NCBI GenBank assembly: GCA_963720735.1 | Contig: CAVRGL010000002.1 | Coordinates: 1-64,000 of the forward strand | From: JBBRHQ01 sp963720735 | Lineage (GTDB): Bacteria; Actinomycetota; Thermoleophilia; Solirubrobacterales; 70-9 | Direction: 5' to 3' | Length of the DNA: 64,000 bases | In this document: positions 25,759-34,932 of the stretch, in pieces | How positions within the stretch are numbered: position 1 is the stretch's first letter | How the letters are laid out: each line of letters opens with the position of its first letter | The notes under the pieces: model-generated | Told to the model about the DNA's origin: nothing | Seen by the model: the letters and a program-made list of their open reading frames with translations, nothing else | Database searches by the model: none | Made by a program: the position numbers and the translations under genes

Positions 25759-27170
25759 GACCCGATCCAGGGCTCGTGCCAGCGGCCATGGCCGGCGACC
25801 AGCTTCTCGGCCGCCTCGGGCCCCCAGGAGCCCTTCGGGTAGCGGTGCACAGGCGGCGGTGCGTCGAGAAGCGGCTGCAGAACACGCCAGGTCTCATCGA
25901 CACAGTCCTGACGGGTGAAGCGGGTGTTCACCCCGTCCATCGCCGCCCTCAGCAGGACCTCGTACGGCGTCGGACCCTCCCCACCCTCCTCGGCGAACTC
26001 CATGTCAAGGTTGATCTGCTCAGGCGCCGCGCCGCCGGACCGCTGGGCATCGACCAGCAGCCGCACGCCGGTGCTGGGGTCGAGCCTCATCACCAGCTGG
26101 TCGGCATCCGGGCGGCGCGGGAAGAAGCCGAGCTTCGGCGGGTGCTTGAAGACCAGCCGCAACTCCGTCTGGGTCACCGGGAGGCACTTGCCGGTTCGGA
26201 TGAAGAACGGCACCCCCGCCCAGCGCCAGTTCTCGATCTCCAGCCGGAGCGCCGCGTAGGTCGCGGTGCTGGAATTGCGCTCGACGCCGTCGATGTCGAG
26301 GTAGCCCTCGTACTGACCTCGGACGTAGTGTGCGGGGTCGGCTTCGGGCATTGACCTGAAGACGTTGTAAAGCCCGTCCTTCAGTGTGCCCGGATCGCCG
26401 CCGGAGGGAGGCTCCATCGCCGCGGCTCCGACCACCTGCATCAGGTGGTTGACGACGACGTCGCGAAGCGCGCCGACCGGGTCATAGAAATGGCCGCGGT
26501 CCTCGACGCCGAAGCTCTCGGCCATGGTTATCTGAACCGAGGCGATGTAGTTGCGGTTCCAGATCGGCTCGAGGACCGAATTGGCGAACCGCAGGAAGAG
26601 GATCTCGGACAGCCCCATCTTGCCGAGGAAGTGGTCGATCCTGAACAGCTGGGACTCGTCGATGTGGGCGTGGATCTCCTCGCCGAGGGCCCGGGCCGAG
26701 CCGAGGTCGTGGCCGAAAGGCTTCTCGACCACGACCCTCGCGTGCTTCGTCAACCCCGCATCGGCAAGGCCCTTGATCACTGGGCCGAAGAGGAACGGCG
26801 GGATCTCGAGGTAGAAGACGGGGCTCTCTGCTCCTTTGATCGCATCTCCGACCCGACCGAAGGTGTCCGCGTCGCCGAAGTCCCCCGACACATAGGAGAA
26901 CCGGCCGGCAAGGCGGTCGAAGATCTTGGGGTCGATCGTCTCTCCGCAGGCCTCGATCGAGCTGCGGGCCCGCTCTCGTAGCTGATCGACGGTCCAGTCG
27001 TCGGCGGCGACGCCAACCACGGGACAGTTCAGGAGGCCCCGCATCTCGAGCCGGTAGAGCGAGTGGAAGGTCATCACCTTGGCGAGGTCGCCGCTGATGC
27101 CGAAGATGACGAGGACGTCGGCTGACTCAGCTCCGAGGCCCCGGGCTCCTGGCATCTCCGAAGCAGTCAC
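25755..27170 (-). CDS. zwf: Glucose-6-phosphate 1-dehydrogenase, paralogue 1
   Basis: Cytoplasmic enzyme of 471 residues that oxidises glucose-6-phosphate to 6-phosphogluconolactone. The nucleotide-binding GISGDLA motif is near residue 24-30, EKPFGHDL contains the substrate-binding Lys, and the active-site segment reads RIDHFLGK (RIDHYLGK is commoner). ITMAESFGVEDRGHFYDPVGALRDVVVNH and PFFIRTGKCLP are also conserved. It starts at GTG 27170 with GGCAGGGA upstream. It lies in the run with the GMC oxidoreductase, NDH-2 and cydAB, whereas the second copy (36012-37427) is divergent from gnd. Confidence 0.95.
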   Translation of the reverse strand: MTASEMPGARGLGAESADVLVIFGISGDLAKVMTFHSLYRLEMRGLLNCPVVGVAADDWTVDQLRERARSSIEACGETIDPKIFDRLAGRFSYVSGDFGDADTFGRVGDAIKGAESPVFYLEIPPFLFGPVIKGLADAGLTKHARVVVEKPFGHDLGSARALGEEIHAHIDESQLFRIDHFLGKMGLSEILFLRFANSVLEPIWNRNYIASVQITMAESFGVEDRGHFYDPVGALRDVVVNHLMQVVGAAAMEPPSGGDPGTLKDGLYNVFRSMPEADPAHYVRGQYEGYLDIDGVERNSSTATYAALRLEIENWRWAGVPFFIRTGKCLPVTQTELRLVFKHPPKLGFFPRRPDADQLVMRLDPSTGVRLLVDAQRSGGAAPEQINLDMEFAEEGGEGPTPYEVLLRAAMDGVNTRFTRQDCVDETWRVLQPLLDAPPPVHRYPKGSWGPEAAEKLVAGHGRWHEPWIGS

Positions 27171-27327
27171 GGCTGATTCCCTGCCTGGGGGCTCACGCTC
27201 GGAACACTATCTAGGCGCCCTCCTGGTACGTCCCGCAGAACGGATGATCTCCTGCCGGCTGGAGGTCACTCGAGAGACGCGGGGGCGATCGCCGCCCGGG
27301 CTCCGATCTCCGTCTCCACTGACTCGA

Positions 27328-28242
27328 TCAGAAGACCGCGATCGGGTTCAAGGGTGATCCCGTGCCGCCGACGATCCGCAGCGGCGCCGCCACGACGAGG
27401 AATTCCCAGCGGCCGCTCTGCTCACACATGGCGACCGCGTCCTCGAGCTGCAGGTAGTCGAGCAGATGAACCCCCATCGAGTTAAGCGTCAGCACGTGAA
27501 CGGGGAAGCCGATCCCCTCCACTGCGCTGGGCGCCGTGTCGTTGTTGCCATCAGAGCCCAGGGCGACGACTCCACGCTCCGCGAGAAATGTCGCGCAGGT
27601 CGGGTGCAGGCCGGCCTTTGCCTGAGCCATGTCCCACGGTCCGTGCTCGGCCAGTCGCCGGCCGTGGCCGACGCGCACGAGCAGGATGTCGCCCTTGGAG
27701 ACGGTCAGCCCCAGGCTCCGCTCGCACCGCACGAGGTCCTCGGGGAAGACGTGGTCGCCCGGCTCCAGCCAGCGCACGCCGCGGAGCTTCGGGATGTCGA
27801 GGAGGACGCCGCGCCCGACGAGGCCGTTCTCGAGTACGGCAATCGCGTCCGCGGAAGCGCCCGCGCTGGTAACCGACGAGCTCGGCCGACCGTTGTAGAG
27901 GGCACCATCGAAGTCGACGTGGCAGAGGGCATCGATGTGGCTGTGCGACTCGTTGTGGTAGTCGACGCCGACGTAGTCCTTTGAGAACCCCATCTCCCCC
28001 GACCCGACCCCGGCGTGGCCGAGCGTCGTCATGCGGTGCTCGGCGGGCGCCGGGTTGTCCAGCCCCGGACTGGTATTGAGGCGAAGGCCGAGGGTGACGG
28101 TCTCGCCGCTGCTGACCAGCCGGGACGCAGCCAGAACCCGGTCAGGGGAGAGCAGGTTGAGCGCCCCGCGCTCGTCCTCCTCGCCCCAGCGCCCCCAGTT
28201 GCTGACGGTTTCGAACAGGGCCCTGAACTCGGCCGCGCGCAT
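27328..28242 (-). CDS. Cyclase-family (kynurenine formamidase-like) metal hydrolase
   Basis: 304 residues from ATG 28242. The cyclase-family (PF04199-type) metal motif appears as NESHSHIDALCHVDFDG, with the usual HxxxDxxxH spacing, and DILLVRVGHG is a conserved core strand. GSDGNNDTAPS and GFPVHVLTLNSMGVHLLDYLQLEDAV form the C-terminal half. Members hydrolyse amide or lactone bonds with Zn or Mn; this longer subgroup is often annotated only as cyclase family. It sits in the co-directional run between zwf and the small membrane protein; its role there is unclear. Confidence 0.87.
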   Translation of the reverse strand: MRAAEFRALFETVSNWGRWGEEDERGALNLLSPDRVLAASRLVSSGETVTLGLRLNTSPGLDNPAPAEHRMTTLGHAGVGSGEMGFSKDYVGVDYHNESHSHIDALCHVDFDGALYNGRPSSSVTSAGASADAIAVLENGLVGRGVLLDIPKLRGVRWLEPGDHVFPEDLVRCERSLGLTVSKGDILLVRVGHGRRLAEHGPWDMAQAKAGLHPTCATFLAERGVVALGSDGNNDTAPSAVEGIGFPVHVLTLNSMGVHLLDYLQLEDAVAMCEQSGRWEFLVVAAPLRIVGGTGSPLNPIAVF

Positions 28243-28313
28243 CTCGGCTCTCTGTGTTTGCACAGGGGGGAGTATCGCGGGAGCCCGGCCGCCCCGAGCT
28301 CCCGCGACTCGGC

Positions 28314-28688
28314 TCAGATCGTGCGCTCGGGCTCGCCGAGGACGACGAGGCCGTGGATGCAGATCAGGCAGATCGCGAAGACGCCGACCGCCCAGAAGGG
28401 GTGCGGTCCGCCGATCGCAAACAGCGAGCCGATGGCGCCGATGGACGCGGCGAAGATCCCGATCACCCGGCCGTAGGCCCCGCCACCAAACAGCGAGAAC
28501 CCTGCGGTCAGCTGGATGACCCCGAGGAAGACGGTTACCCACCCCCAGGTGTGGAGGCTGGAGAACGCGTACTGGGTTCCGTTGTAGAAATTGGCGTCGC
28601 CGATCGCGGCGATGCCGTAGACGATGTTGAGGATTCCCGCTATCAGCAGCAGGATGGCGACAAAGATGGCACTGCCAGCGCCTCTCAA
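28314..28688 (-). CDS. DUF7144-like four-helix membrane protein
   Basis: 124 residues with four hydrophobic segments. It includes ILNIVYGIAAIGDANFYN, HTWGWVTVFLGVIQLTAGFS and a C-terminal half ending VLGEPERTI. The pattern matches a small actinobacterial integral-membrane family that I recall as DUF7144; function unknown. The start is TTG, supported by GGAAGGAGA about 8 nt upstream. It lies 114 nt downstream of pgi on the same strand, a gap that could hold its own promoter. Confidence 0.82.
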   Translation of the reverse strand: MRGAGSAIFVAILLLIAGILNIVYGIAAIGDANFYNGTQYAFSSLHTWGWVTVFLGVIQLTAGFSLFGGGAYGRVIGIFAASIGAIGSLFAIGGPHPFWAVGVFAICLICIHGLVVLGEPERTI

Positions 28689-28802
28689 ATTGTGTCTCCT
28701 TCCGGTAGCCGGCCGTCATCTGTGTCGGCCAGGTGATCGGACAAGCTCAGGACATTGCGGCTGCCCTATTCGCCGGAGCAGCGGCGATTCCTGCGGTCCA
28801 CC

Positions 28803-30428
28803 TCAGCTGTCGGATCGTGCTTCCCGGTAGCGGCAGATCAGCGCGTTGGTGGAGCTGTCGTGGCCGAGCTCGCCCTCGCCCTGGAGCTCTCCGATGATCG
28901 CCTTCGCGAGGGCCTTGCCCAGCTCCACCCCCCACTGGTCGAAGGAGTCGATCCCCCAGATCGCTCCCTGGGTGAAGACGCTGTGCTCATAGAGCGCCAC
29001 CAGCTGCCCGAGGACCGCCGGCGTCAGCCGCTCGGCGAGGATCGTGTTGGTCGGGCGGTTGCCCTCGAAGGTGCGGTGCGGGACCAGCCACTCCTCGGTC
29101 CCCTCCGCGGCGACCTGCTCGGGGGTCTTGCCGAAGGCAAGCGCCTCGGTCTGCGCGAAGACGTTGGAGATCAGCAGGTCCTGGTGCTCGCCGAGCGGGT
29201 TCAGCGACCGCATGAAGCCGATGAAGTCGCAGGGGATCAGCTCCGTCCCCTGATGGATCAGCTGGTAGAAGGAGTGCTGGCCGTTGGTCCCCGGCTCACC
29301 CCAGTAGATCGCCCCGGTCTGGTAGTCGACCCGCTCGCCGTCGAGGGTGACGTGCTTACCGTTCGACTCCATCGTCAGCTGCTGGAGATAGGCCGGGAAG
29401 CGGTGCAGGTACTGGTCGTAGGGCAGGACCGCGACCGTCTGCGCCCCGAACAGCTCGCCATACCAGACGGCCAGCATGCCGAGCAGCGCCGGCAGGTTGC
29501 GATCGAGCGGCGCCTCACGGAAGTGCTCGTCGACCGCGTGGAAGCCGCCGAGCATCTCGGCGAACGCCTCCGGGCCGACCGCCAGCATGGTCGAGAGTCC
29601 GATCGCCGAGTCCATCGAGTAGCGGCCGCCGACCCACTCCCAGAACCCGAACATGTTGTCGGTGTCGATGCCGAACTCCGAGACCCCCTCGGCATTTGTC
29701 GAGACGGCGACGAAATGGCGGGCGATCGCCGCCTCCTCGCCGCCGAGACCGGCCAGCGCCCACTCCCGGGCGGTGTGGGCGTTGGTCATCGTCTCCAGGG
29801 TCGTGAAGGTCTTCGAGGAGACGATGAACAGCGTCTCGGCCGGGTCGAGGTCGCGGGTGGACTCGGCGAAGTCGGTGCCGTCGACGTTGGAGACGAAGCG
29901 GAAGGCGATGTCGCGGCGGCTGTAGTGGCGGAGCGCCTCGTAGGCCATCACCGGGCCGAGGTCGGAGCCGCCGATCCCGATGTTGACGACGTTGCGGATC
30001 GGCTTGCCGGTGTGGCCCTTCCACTCGCCAGAGCGCACCCGCTCGGCGAAGGAGGACATCCGGTCGAGCACCTCGTGGACCTGCTTGACGACGTCGGTCC
30101 CCTCGACGATCAGCGAGCGCTCCCGCGGCATCCGCAGGGCGACGTGAAGGACGGAGCGGTTCTCGGAGACGTTGATCCGCTCGCCCGCGAACATCGCCTC
30201 GCGGCGCTCCGGCATCCCCCGCTCCTCGGCCAAAGCGACCAGCAGGCCGATCGTTTCGGCGGTGATCCGGTTCTTCGAGTAGTCCAGGAAGAGCCCCGCC
30301 GCCTCGGCGGTCATTGCCTCGCCGCGCTGCGGGTCCTGCGCGAAGAGATCCCGCAGGTGCAGGTGTCCGACCTCCCGGTGGTGCGCCTCGAGGGCGCTCC
30401 AGGCCGCCCCCTCGCGTAGCGCGCTCAC
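28803..30428 (-). CDS. pgi: Glucose-6-phosphate isomerase
   Basis: 541 residues, intact, interconverting glucose-6-phosphate and fructose-6-phosphate in the cytoplasm. Signatures: VVNIGIGGSDLGPVMAYEAL, FVSNVDGTD, FIVSSKTFTTLETM, the catalytic region FGFWEWVGGRYSMDSAIG, and FDQWGVELGKALAK near the C-terminus with the active-site Lys. It begins 3 nt after the tal stop, completing a tkt-tal-pgi unit that recycles pentose phosphates back to glucose-6-phosphate. Confidence 0.97.
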   Translation of the reverse strand: MSALREGAAWSALEAHHREVGHLHLRDLFAQDPQRGEAMTAEAAGLFLDYSKNRITAETIGLLVALAEERGMPERREAMFAGERINVSENRSVLHVALRMPRERSLIVEGTDVVKQVHEVLDRMSSFAERVRSGEWKGHTGKPIRNVVNIGIGGSDLGPVMAYEALRHYSRRDIAFRFVSNVDGTDFAESTRDLDPAETLFIVSSKTFTTLETMTNAHTAREWALAGLGGEEAAIARHFVAVSTNAEGVSEFGIDTDNMFGFWEWVGGRYSMDSAIGLSTMLAVGPEAFAEMLGGFHAVDEHFREAPLDRNLPALLGMLAVWYGELFGAQTVAVLPYDQYLHRFPAYLQQLTMESNGKHVTLDGERVDYQTGAIYWGEPGTNGQHSFYQLIHQGTELIPCDFIGFMRSLNPLGEHQDLLISNVFAQTEALAFGKTPEQVAAEGTEEWLVPHRTFEGNRPTNTILAERLTPAVLGQLVALYEHSVFTQGAIWGIDSFDQWGVELGKALAKAIIGELQGEGELGHDSSTNALICRYREARSDS

Positions 30429-30431
30429 TCG

Positions 30432-31500
30432 CTAGGCAACCTTCTGGCGCTCGATCGAGGCGAGCAGGTCCTTCCAGGAGTTGACGAAAGCCTCCTTGCC
30501 CTCCTCCTGGAGCTGCTCGGCCAGCTCGTTGGGCTCCATCCCGGCCTCGCGATGGGCCTGCAGGACCTGATCGGCGTCGCCGCCGTCGGCGGGCAGCGGC
30601 TCAGGCACGGTGCCGTGGTCGGCGAACGCCTTCAGGGTCTTCTCCGGCATCGTGTTGACGGTCAGCGGCGAGGCAAGGCCCTCGATGTAGAGGACGTCGG
30701 AGAGGGCCTCGTCCTTGGTGCCGGTGCTGGCCCAGAGGAGCCGCTGCGGCCGGGCGCCCTCGTTCTGGAGGCGCTGCATGCGGGCCGACGCGAGCAGCTC
30801 GCGGTAGCTGCGGTAGGCGGCCTGACCGACCGCGATGCCCAGCTTCCCGTAGAGCTCGGAGGGCGAGCGCTCGGCCACCTTGACGTCCCAGCGGCTCATG
30901 AACAGCGAGGCGACCGAGGGTACCCACGGGTCCAGCCCCTCCGCGACGCGCCGCTCGATCCCCTTGAGGTAGGCGTCGGCCGCGGCAAGGTACTGATCAC
31001 CGGAGAACAGCAGGGTGACGTTGACAGGGATGCCCGCGTAGATCGAGTCCTCGATCGACTTCAGACCGGCCGGCGTCCCGGGGATCTTGATGAAGATGTT
31101 GTCGCGGCCCGCCTGGGCGTGGAGCTTGGCCGCCTGCTCGGTGGTCGCCTCGGTGTCGTCGGCGAGCAGCGGCGAGACCTCGAGCGAGACGTAGCCGTCG
31201 ACGCCGTCGGTGCGGCTGTGGATCGGCGCGAACATCTCCGCCGCCTCGGTCAGGTCCGTGATCGCCAGCTCGAAGAACCGCTCCTCGGTGGAGGGCGCGG
31301 TGGAGGCCTCGATCTGCTCGTCGTAGGCGTCGCCCTCGCTGATCGCCTTGTCGAAGATCGTCGGGTTGGAGGTCAGCCCGGTGAGGTTGTAGTCGTCGAT
31401 GTAGCCCTGCAGCGTCCCGTCGTTCAGCATCGTGCGGGTGATGTTGTCGACCCAGAGGCTCTGCCCCAGGTCGTGAAGCTTCCGTTGTCGATTCGCTCAT
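30432..31500 (-). CDS. tal: Transaldolase with an N-terminal frameshift
   Basis: Non-oxidative pentose phosphate enzyme. The long frame shows the family segments TGLTSNPTIFDKAI, DGYVSLEVSPLLADD and NIFIKIPGTPAG with the Schiff-base Lys region, then LLFSGDQYLAAADAYLKG and LLWASTGTKD. The ATG at 31500 overlaps the tkt stop (ATGA) and gives MSESTT, but after six codons one extra base near 31480-31485 separates it from KLHDLGQSLWVDNITRTMLN in the main frame. With the base removed the protein is about 355 residues, normal for this family. Otherwise translation would have to start internally at ATG 31430 and lose the conserved QSLWVDNI helix. Confidence 0.9.
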
Positions 31501-33560
31501 TGCTTCCTCTCGATCAGCTCTCTGGCGGCTTCGACCACCTTCTCGGGGGTGAAGCCGAACAAGTTCTCGACTTCCTTGAGCGGCGCCGAGGCCCCGAAGG
31601 TATGCATGCCGACGATCCTGCCCTCGCGGGCCGACGTAGCGGTCCCAGCCGAGGGTCGAGGCCTGCTCGACCGCGACCCGCGCCCCGACCGCCGGAGGGC
31701 AGGACGCTCTCCCGGTAGTGCCTCGTCCTGGCGGTCGAAGAGCTGCCACGAAGGGAGGCTGACGACCCGGGCCCTGGCGCCGTCGGCGCTCAGCTCCTCA
31801 TACGCGCTGACCGCGAGGTGGACCTCTGAGCCGGTGGCGATCAGGATCACCTCCGGCTCACCCTCGCAGTCGCCGAGCACGTAGCCGCCACGGGCGAGGC
31901 CGTCGGCCGGGGCGTAGCGGGAGCGGTCGAGCACCGGCAGGTCCTGGCGGCTCAAGACGAGCGCCGCGGGCTCATGCCGCAGCGGCATGATCACCCGCCA
32001 GGCTGCCGCCACCTCGTTGGCGTCGCAGGGGCGGATCACGTTGAGGTTGGGGATCGCCCGCAGCGAGGCGAGCTGCTCGACCGGCTGGTGGGTCGGGCCG
32101 TCCTCGCCGAGCCCGATCGAGTCGTGGCTGAACCAGTGGATCACCGGCAGCTCCATCAGCGCCGAGAGCCGGATCGCCGGGCGGGCGTAGTCGGAGAAGA
32201 TCAAGTACGTGGACCAGACCGGCCGCAGCTTCGAGAGCGAGAGGCCGTTGGAGATCGCCGCCGACTCGTGCTCGCGGATCCCGTAGTGCAGGGTGCGCCC
32301 GGCCCGGTCGGTGGGCTGGAAGTCGGCGGCCCCGTCGAAGTCGAGCCCGCTCGCCGCCGAGCCGGTGAGGTCGGCGGATCCGCTCAGCAGCCAGGGAACC
32401 CTGGGGGCGATCGAGTTGAGAACCTGGTGGGCGGCCTTGCGGGTCGCGACCCCCTCCTCGTCGGGATCGAACTCGGGGATCTCCGCGTCCCAGCCCTCGG
32501 GAAGCTCGCGCCGCTGCATCTGGTCGATCTGGACCGAGAGGCCGGCATCGGCGGCATCGACGCGCTGGCGCCACTCGGCGTGCAGGCGTGCTCCCCGCTC
32601 GCCGATCCCGGCGGCGAAGTGCTCGTAGACGCCGTCGGGGACGAGGAACTGGGCGTCCTCGGGCCAGCCGTAGGCGCGCTTCGTCTCCCGCACCTCCTCG
32701 TCGCCGAGCGGCTCGCCGTGGGCGGCCGCGGTGTCCTGCTTGTGCGGCGAGCCATAGCCGATGTGGCTGTCGAGGATGATCAGGGTCGGGCGGCCGCTCT
32801 CCTCCCGGAAGCGCTCGAAGGCCCGGCTGATCAGCTCGATGTCGTTGGCGTCGCCGACCCGGTTGACGGCCCAGCCGTAGCCGAGGAAGCGGGCGGCGAC
32901 GTCGTCCTCGTAGGTGATCTCGGTGTGGCCGTCGATCGTGATGTGGTTGTTGTCGTAGATCCAGCAGAGGTTGTCGAGGCGCTGGTGGCCGGCGATCGAC
33001 GCCGCCTCGCTGGAGACGCCCTCCATCAGGCAGCCGTCGCCGCAGACGGCGTAGACGTCGAAATCGAACAGCTCGGCGCCGAAGTGCTCGCGGTCCCACT
33101 GGCCGGCGATCGCCATCCCGACCGAGGTGGCGATGCCCTGTCCGAGCGGCCCGGTGGTCGTCTCGATCCCCGAGGCGAGGCGGTACTCGGGGTGCCCGGC
33201 GGCCTTCGAGTCGAGCTGGCGGAAGCTCTCGATGTCGGAGAGGCTGATCGCCGGCTCACCCTGGGTCTCGTAGTCGGAGTCCACCGACTTCACCTGGGCC
33301 AGGTGCAGCAGCGAGTAGAGCAGCATCGAGGCGTGCCCGGCCGAGAGCACGAAGCGGTCGCGGTTCGGCCAGATCGGGTCGGCCGGGTCGAAGCGCAGGT
33401 AGCGCTGCCACAGCGTGTAGGCCAGCGGCGCGAGCGCCATCGGCGTTCCGGGGTGACCGGAGTTGGCCTTCTCGATCGCGTCGATCGAGAGCGTCCGGAT
33501 CGTGTTGATGCAGAGCTGGTCGATATCGGTGCTTTGGACTGTGTCCGTGGCGGCCTGCAT
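31497..33560 (-). CDS. tkt: Transketolase with a locally scrambled C-terminal segment
   Basis: 687 residues, thiamine-diphosphate dependent. The N-terminal domain has IEKANSGHPGTPMALAP, the TPP motif GDGCLMEGVSSEAASIAGHQRLDNLCWIYDNN, and the middle domain FSHDSIGLGEDGPTHQPVEQLASLRAIPN. Between 31625 and 31725 the frame reads nonsense, but the expected sequence is present in the other two frames (YRESVLP, then ARVAVEQASTLGWDRYVGP). Three single-base shifts therefore cancel, and the normal frame resumes at IVGMHTFGASAPLKE. As written, about 30 residues of the C-terminal domain would be altered while full length is kept. First gene of tkt-tal-pgi. Confidence 0.93.
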   Translation of the reverse strand: MQAATDTVQSTDIDQLCINTIRTLSIDAIEKANSGHPGTPMALAPLAYTLWQRYLRFDPADPIWPNRDRFVLSAGHASMLLYSLLHLAQVKSVDSDYETQGEPAISLSDIESFRQLDSKAAGHPEYRLASGIETTTGPLGQGIATSVGMAIAGQWDREHFGAELFDFDVYAVCGDGCLMEGVSSEAASIAGHQRLDNLCWIYDNNHITIDGHTEITYEDDVAARFLGYGWAVNRVGDANDIELISRAFERFREESGRPTLIILDSHIGYGSPHKQDTAAAHGEPLGDEEVRETKRAYGWPEDAQFLVPDGVYEHFAAGIGERGARLHAEWRQRVDAADAGLSVQIDQMQRRELPEGWDAEIPEFDPDEEGVATRKAAHQVLNSIAPRVPWLLSGSADLTGSAASGLDFDGAADFQPTDRAGRTLHYGIREHESAAISNGLSLSKLRPVWSTYLIFSDYARPAIRLSALMELPVIHWFSHDSIGLGEDGPTHQPVEQLASLRAIPNLNVIRPCDANEVAAAWRVIMPLRHEPAALVLSRQDLPVLDRSRYAPADGLARGGYVLGDCEGEPEVILIATGSEVHLAVSAYEELSADGARARVVSLPSWQLFDRQDEALPGERPALRRSGRGSRSSRPRPSAGTATSAREGRIVGMHTFGASAPLKEVENLFGFTPEKVVEAARELIERKQ

Positions 33561-33589
33561 CGCTGGCTCCCGATCCTACCCGTGCCGCA

Positions 33590-33595
33590 TACAGT
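33590..33595 (+). promoter_or_regulatory. -10 element of a leaderless promoter for rpiA
   Basis: TACAGT, 6 nt before the GTG of rpiA. The 41-nt gap to the divergent tkt start also contains TAGGAT on the other strand, 12 nt before the tkt ATG. Confidence 0.45.
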
Positions 33596-33601
33596 GTTCC
33601 C

Positions 33602-34264
33602 GTGACGGCGACCGGAACCGGGCCCGCGGAGGCCGAGAAGGCCGTCGCGGCCAAGGCGGCGGCCGCCCTGGTCGAGGACGGGATGACGGTCGGCCTGGGG
33701 ACGGGCTCGACCGTCGCCCACCTGCTGCCGGCGCTGGCCGAGCGCGGGCTGAGCGGGATCCGCTGCGTCGCCACCTCGCCGGCGACCGAGGAGGCCGCGC
33801 GGGGACTGGGGATCGAGGTCGAGCCATTCGAGAACCTCGAGCGCCTCGACATCGCGATCGACGGCGCCGACCAGGTGACCCCGGACGGCTGGCTGGTCAA
33901 GGGCGGCGGCGGCGCCCACCTGCGCGAGAAGATCGTCGCCGAGGCGGCCCAGCGCTTCGTGGTGATCGCCGACTCGAGCAAGCCGACCGACGAGCTGCAC
34001 CCGCCGGTGCCGGTGGAGCTCTTCGCCTTCGGTCTGGGCTCGACCCTGGCGCGGCTCGGAGAGGTCGAGCTCCGCGACGCGCCTCGAAGCCCCGACGGGG
34101 GCCTGATCGGCGACTACTCGGGCGACACGGCCAATCCCGCCTCCCTGGCGGCCTGGCTGGACGCCGACCCCGGCGTCGCCGCCCACGGCCTCTTCCCCCC
34201 CTCGATCACGTCAGACGTGATCATCGCCCGCGGCGAGGTCGCGGAGCGGATCGAGCTCGGTTAG
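33602..34264 (+). CDS. rpiA: Ribose-5-phosphate isomerase A
   Basis: 220 residues converting ribose-5-phosphate and ribulose-5-phosphate. Signatures: GLGTGSTVAHLLPAL, ATSPATEEAA, IDGADQVTPDGWLVKGGGGAHLREKIVA with the catalytic Asp and Lys, then IADSSKPTDELHPPVPVEL. Start at GTG 33602, immediately after a -10-like hexamer, without Shine-Dalgarno. It is divergent from tkt and overlaps the 3' end of pgl (convergent, 4 nt), so the whole pentose pathway set is packed without spacers. Confidence 0.95.
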   Translation: MTATGTGPAEAEKAVAAKAAAALVEDGMTVGLGTGSTVAHLLPALAERGLSGIRCVATSPATEEAARGLGIEVEPFENLERLDIAIDGADQVTPDGWLVKGGGGAHLREKIVAEAAQRFVVIADSSKPTDELHPPVPVELFAFGLGSTLARLGEVELRDAPRSPDGGLIGDYSGDTANPASLAAWLDADPGVAAHGLFPPSITSDVIIARGEVAERIELG

Positions 34265-34929
34265 GCGGCGTCGCCGGCCGCGTCGCGGTCGGCGATCAGC
34301 AGCATCTCGTCGTTCTTCACCCGGCCGGCCGGAACCGAGGGGTCGGAGGCAAGGAGCTTCTTCATCGCCTCCTGCTTGTCATCGCCGGTCACCAGCCAGA
34401 CGATCCGCCGGGCGGCGGCGAGCGCCGGGTAGGTGAGGGTCATGCGGCGGTGGCCCTGGTAGGCGCCGGTGGTGATCGCAACGCGGCGGTCCGTGACCTC
34501 GAGGACGTCGTCATCGGGGACCAGGGAGGCGGTGTGGCCGTCGGGGCCGAGGCCGAGGTGGACGAGGTCGAGCCGCTCGGGAAGCCCCGACTCGTAGTCC
34601 GCCGCGGCTTCCACGAGGTTCGTGCTGGTCACCGGCATCGGGCGGATCGCCGCGTGGCGCTCCAGGGGCAGCGCCAGCAGAAGGTGGGTGAGATTGCGGT
34701 CGTCGCTGCCGGGCTCGGCGACCCGCTCGTCGACCTGGAAGATCTGGGTCGCATCCCAGGGGAGGTCCATCCCCGCGAGCAGCGCCAGCATCCGCCAGGG
34801 CGAGCGGCCGCCGCTGACCGCGGCCGAGAAGGACCCCCGCTCGCTGCCCGCCTCCGCGCCGGCCTCGGCGATCACCTCGGCGGCCCGGGCGGCCGCGGCC
34901 TCGGCGTCGGCGAGGACCTCGACCTCCAC
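34261..34929 (-). CDS. pgl: 6-phosphogluconolactonase
   Basis: 222 residues of the DevB/SOL family, hydrolysing the lactone made by glucose-6-phosphate dehydrogenase. Seen: AAVSGGRSPWRMLALL, FQVDERVAEPGSDDRNLTHL (the substrate-binding DER region) and LGLGPDGHTASLVP, the family signature. The C-terminal part has VWLVTGDDKQEAMKKLL. It begins 3 nt after gnd on the same strand and ends 4 nt inside the convergent rpiA. Confidence 0.94.
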   Translation of the reverse strand: MEVEVLADAEAAAARAAEVIAEAGAEAGSERGSFSAAVSGGRSPWRMLALLAGMDLPWDATQIFQVDERVAEPGSDDRNLTHLLLALPLERHAAIRPMPVTSTNLVEAAADYESGLPERLDLVHLGLGPDGHTASLVPDDDVLEVTDRRVAITTGAYQGHRRMTLTYPALAAARRIVWLVTGDDKQEAMKKLLASDPSVPAGRVKNDEMLLIADRDAAGDAA

Positions 34930-34932
34930 CCC

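Noticed and set aside
20340..33560. True pseudogenisation of cydA, cydB, the GMC oxidoreductase and kdpB-type genes
   Set aside because: The frames on either side of each shift keep all conserved motifs and normal codon use, with no other decay. Sequence error is simpler, though not proven without reads.
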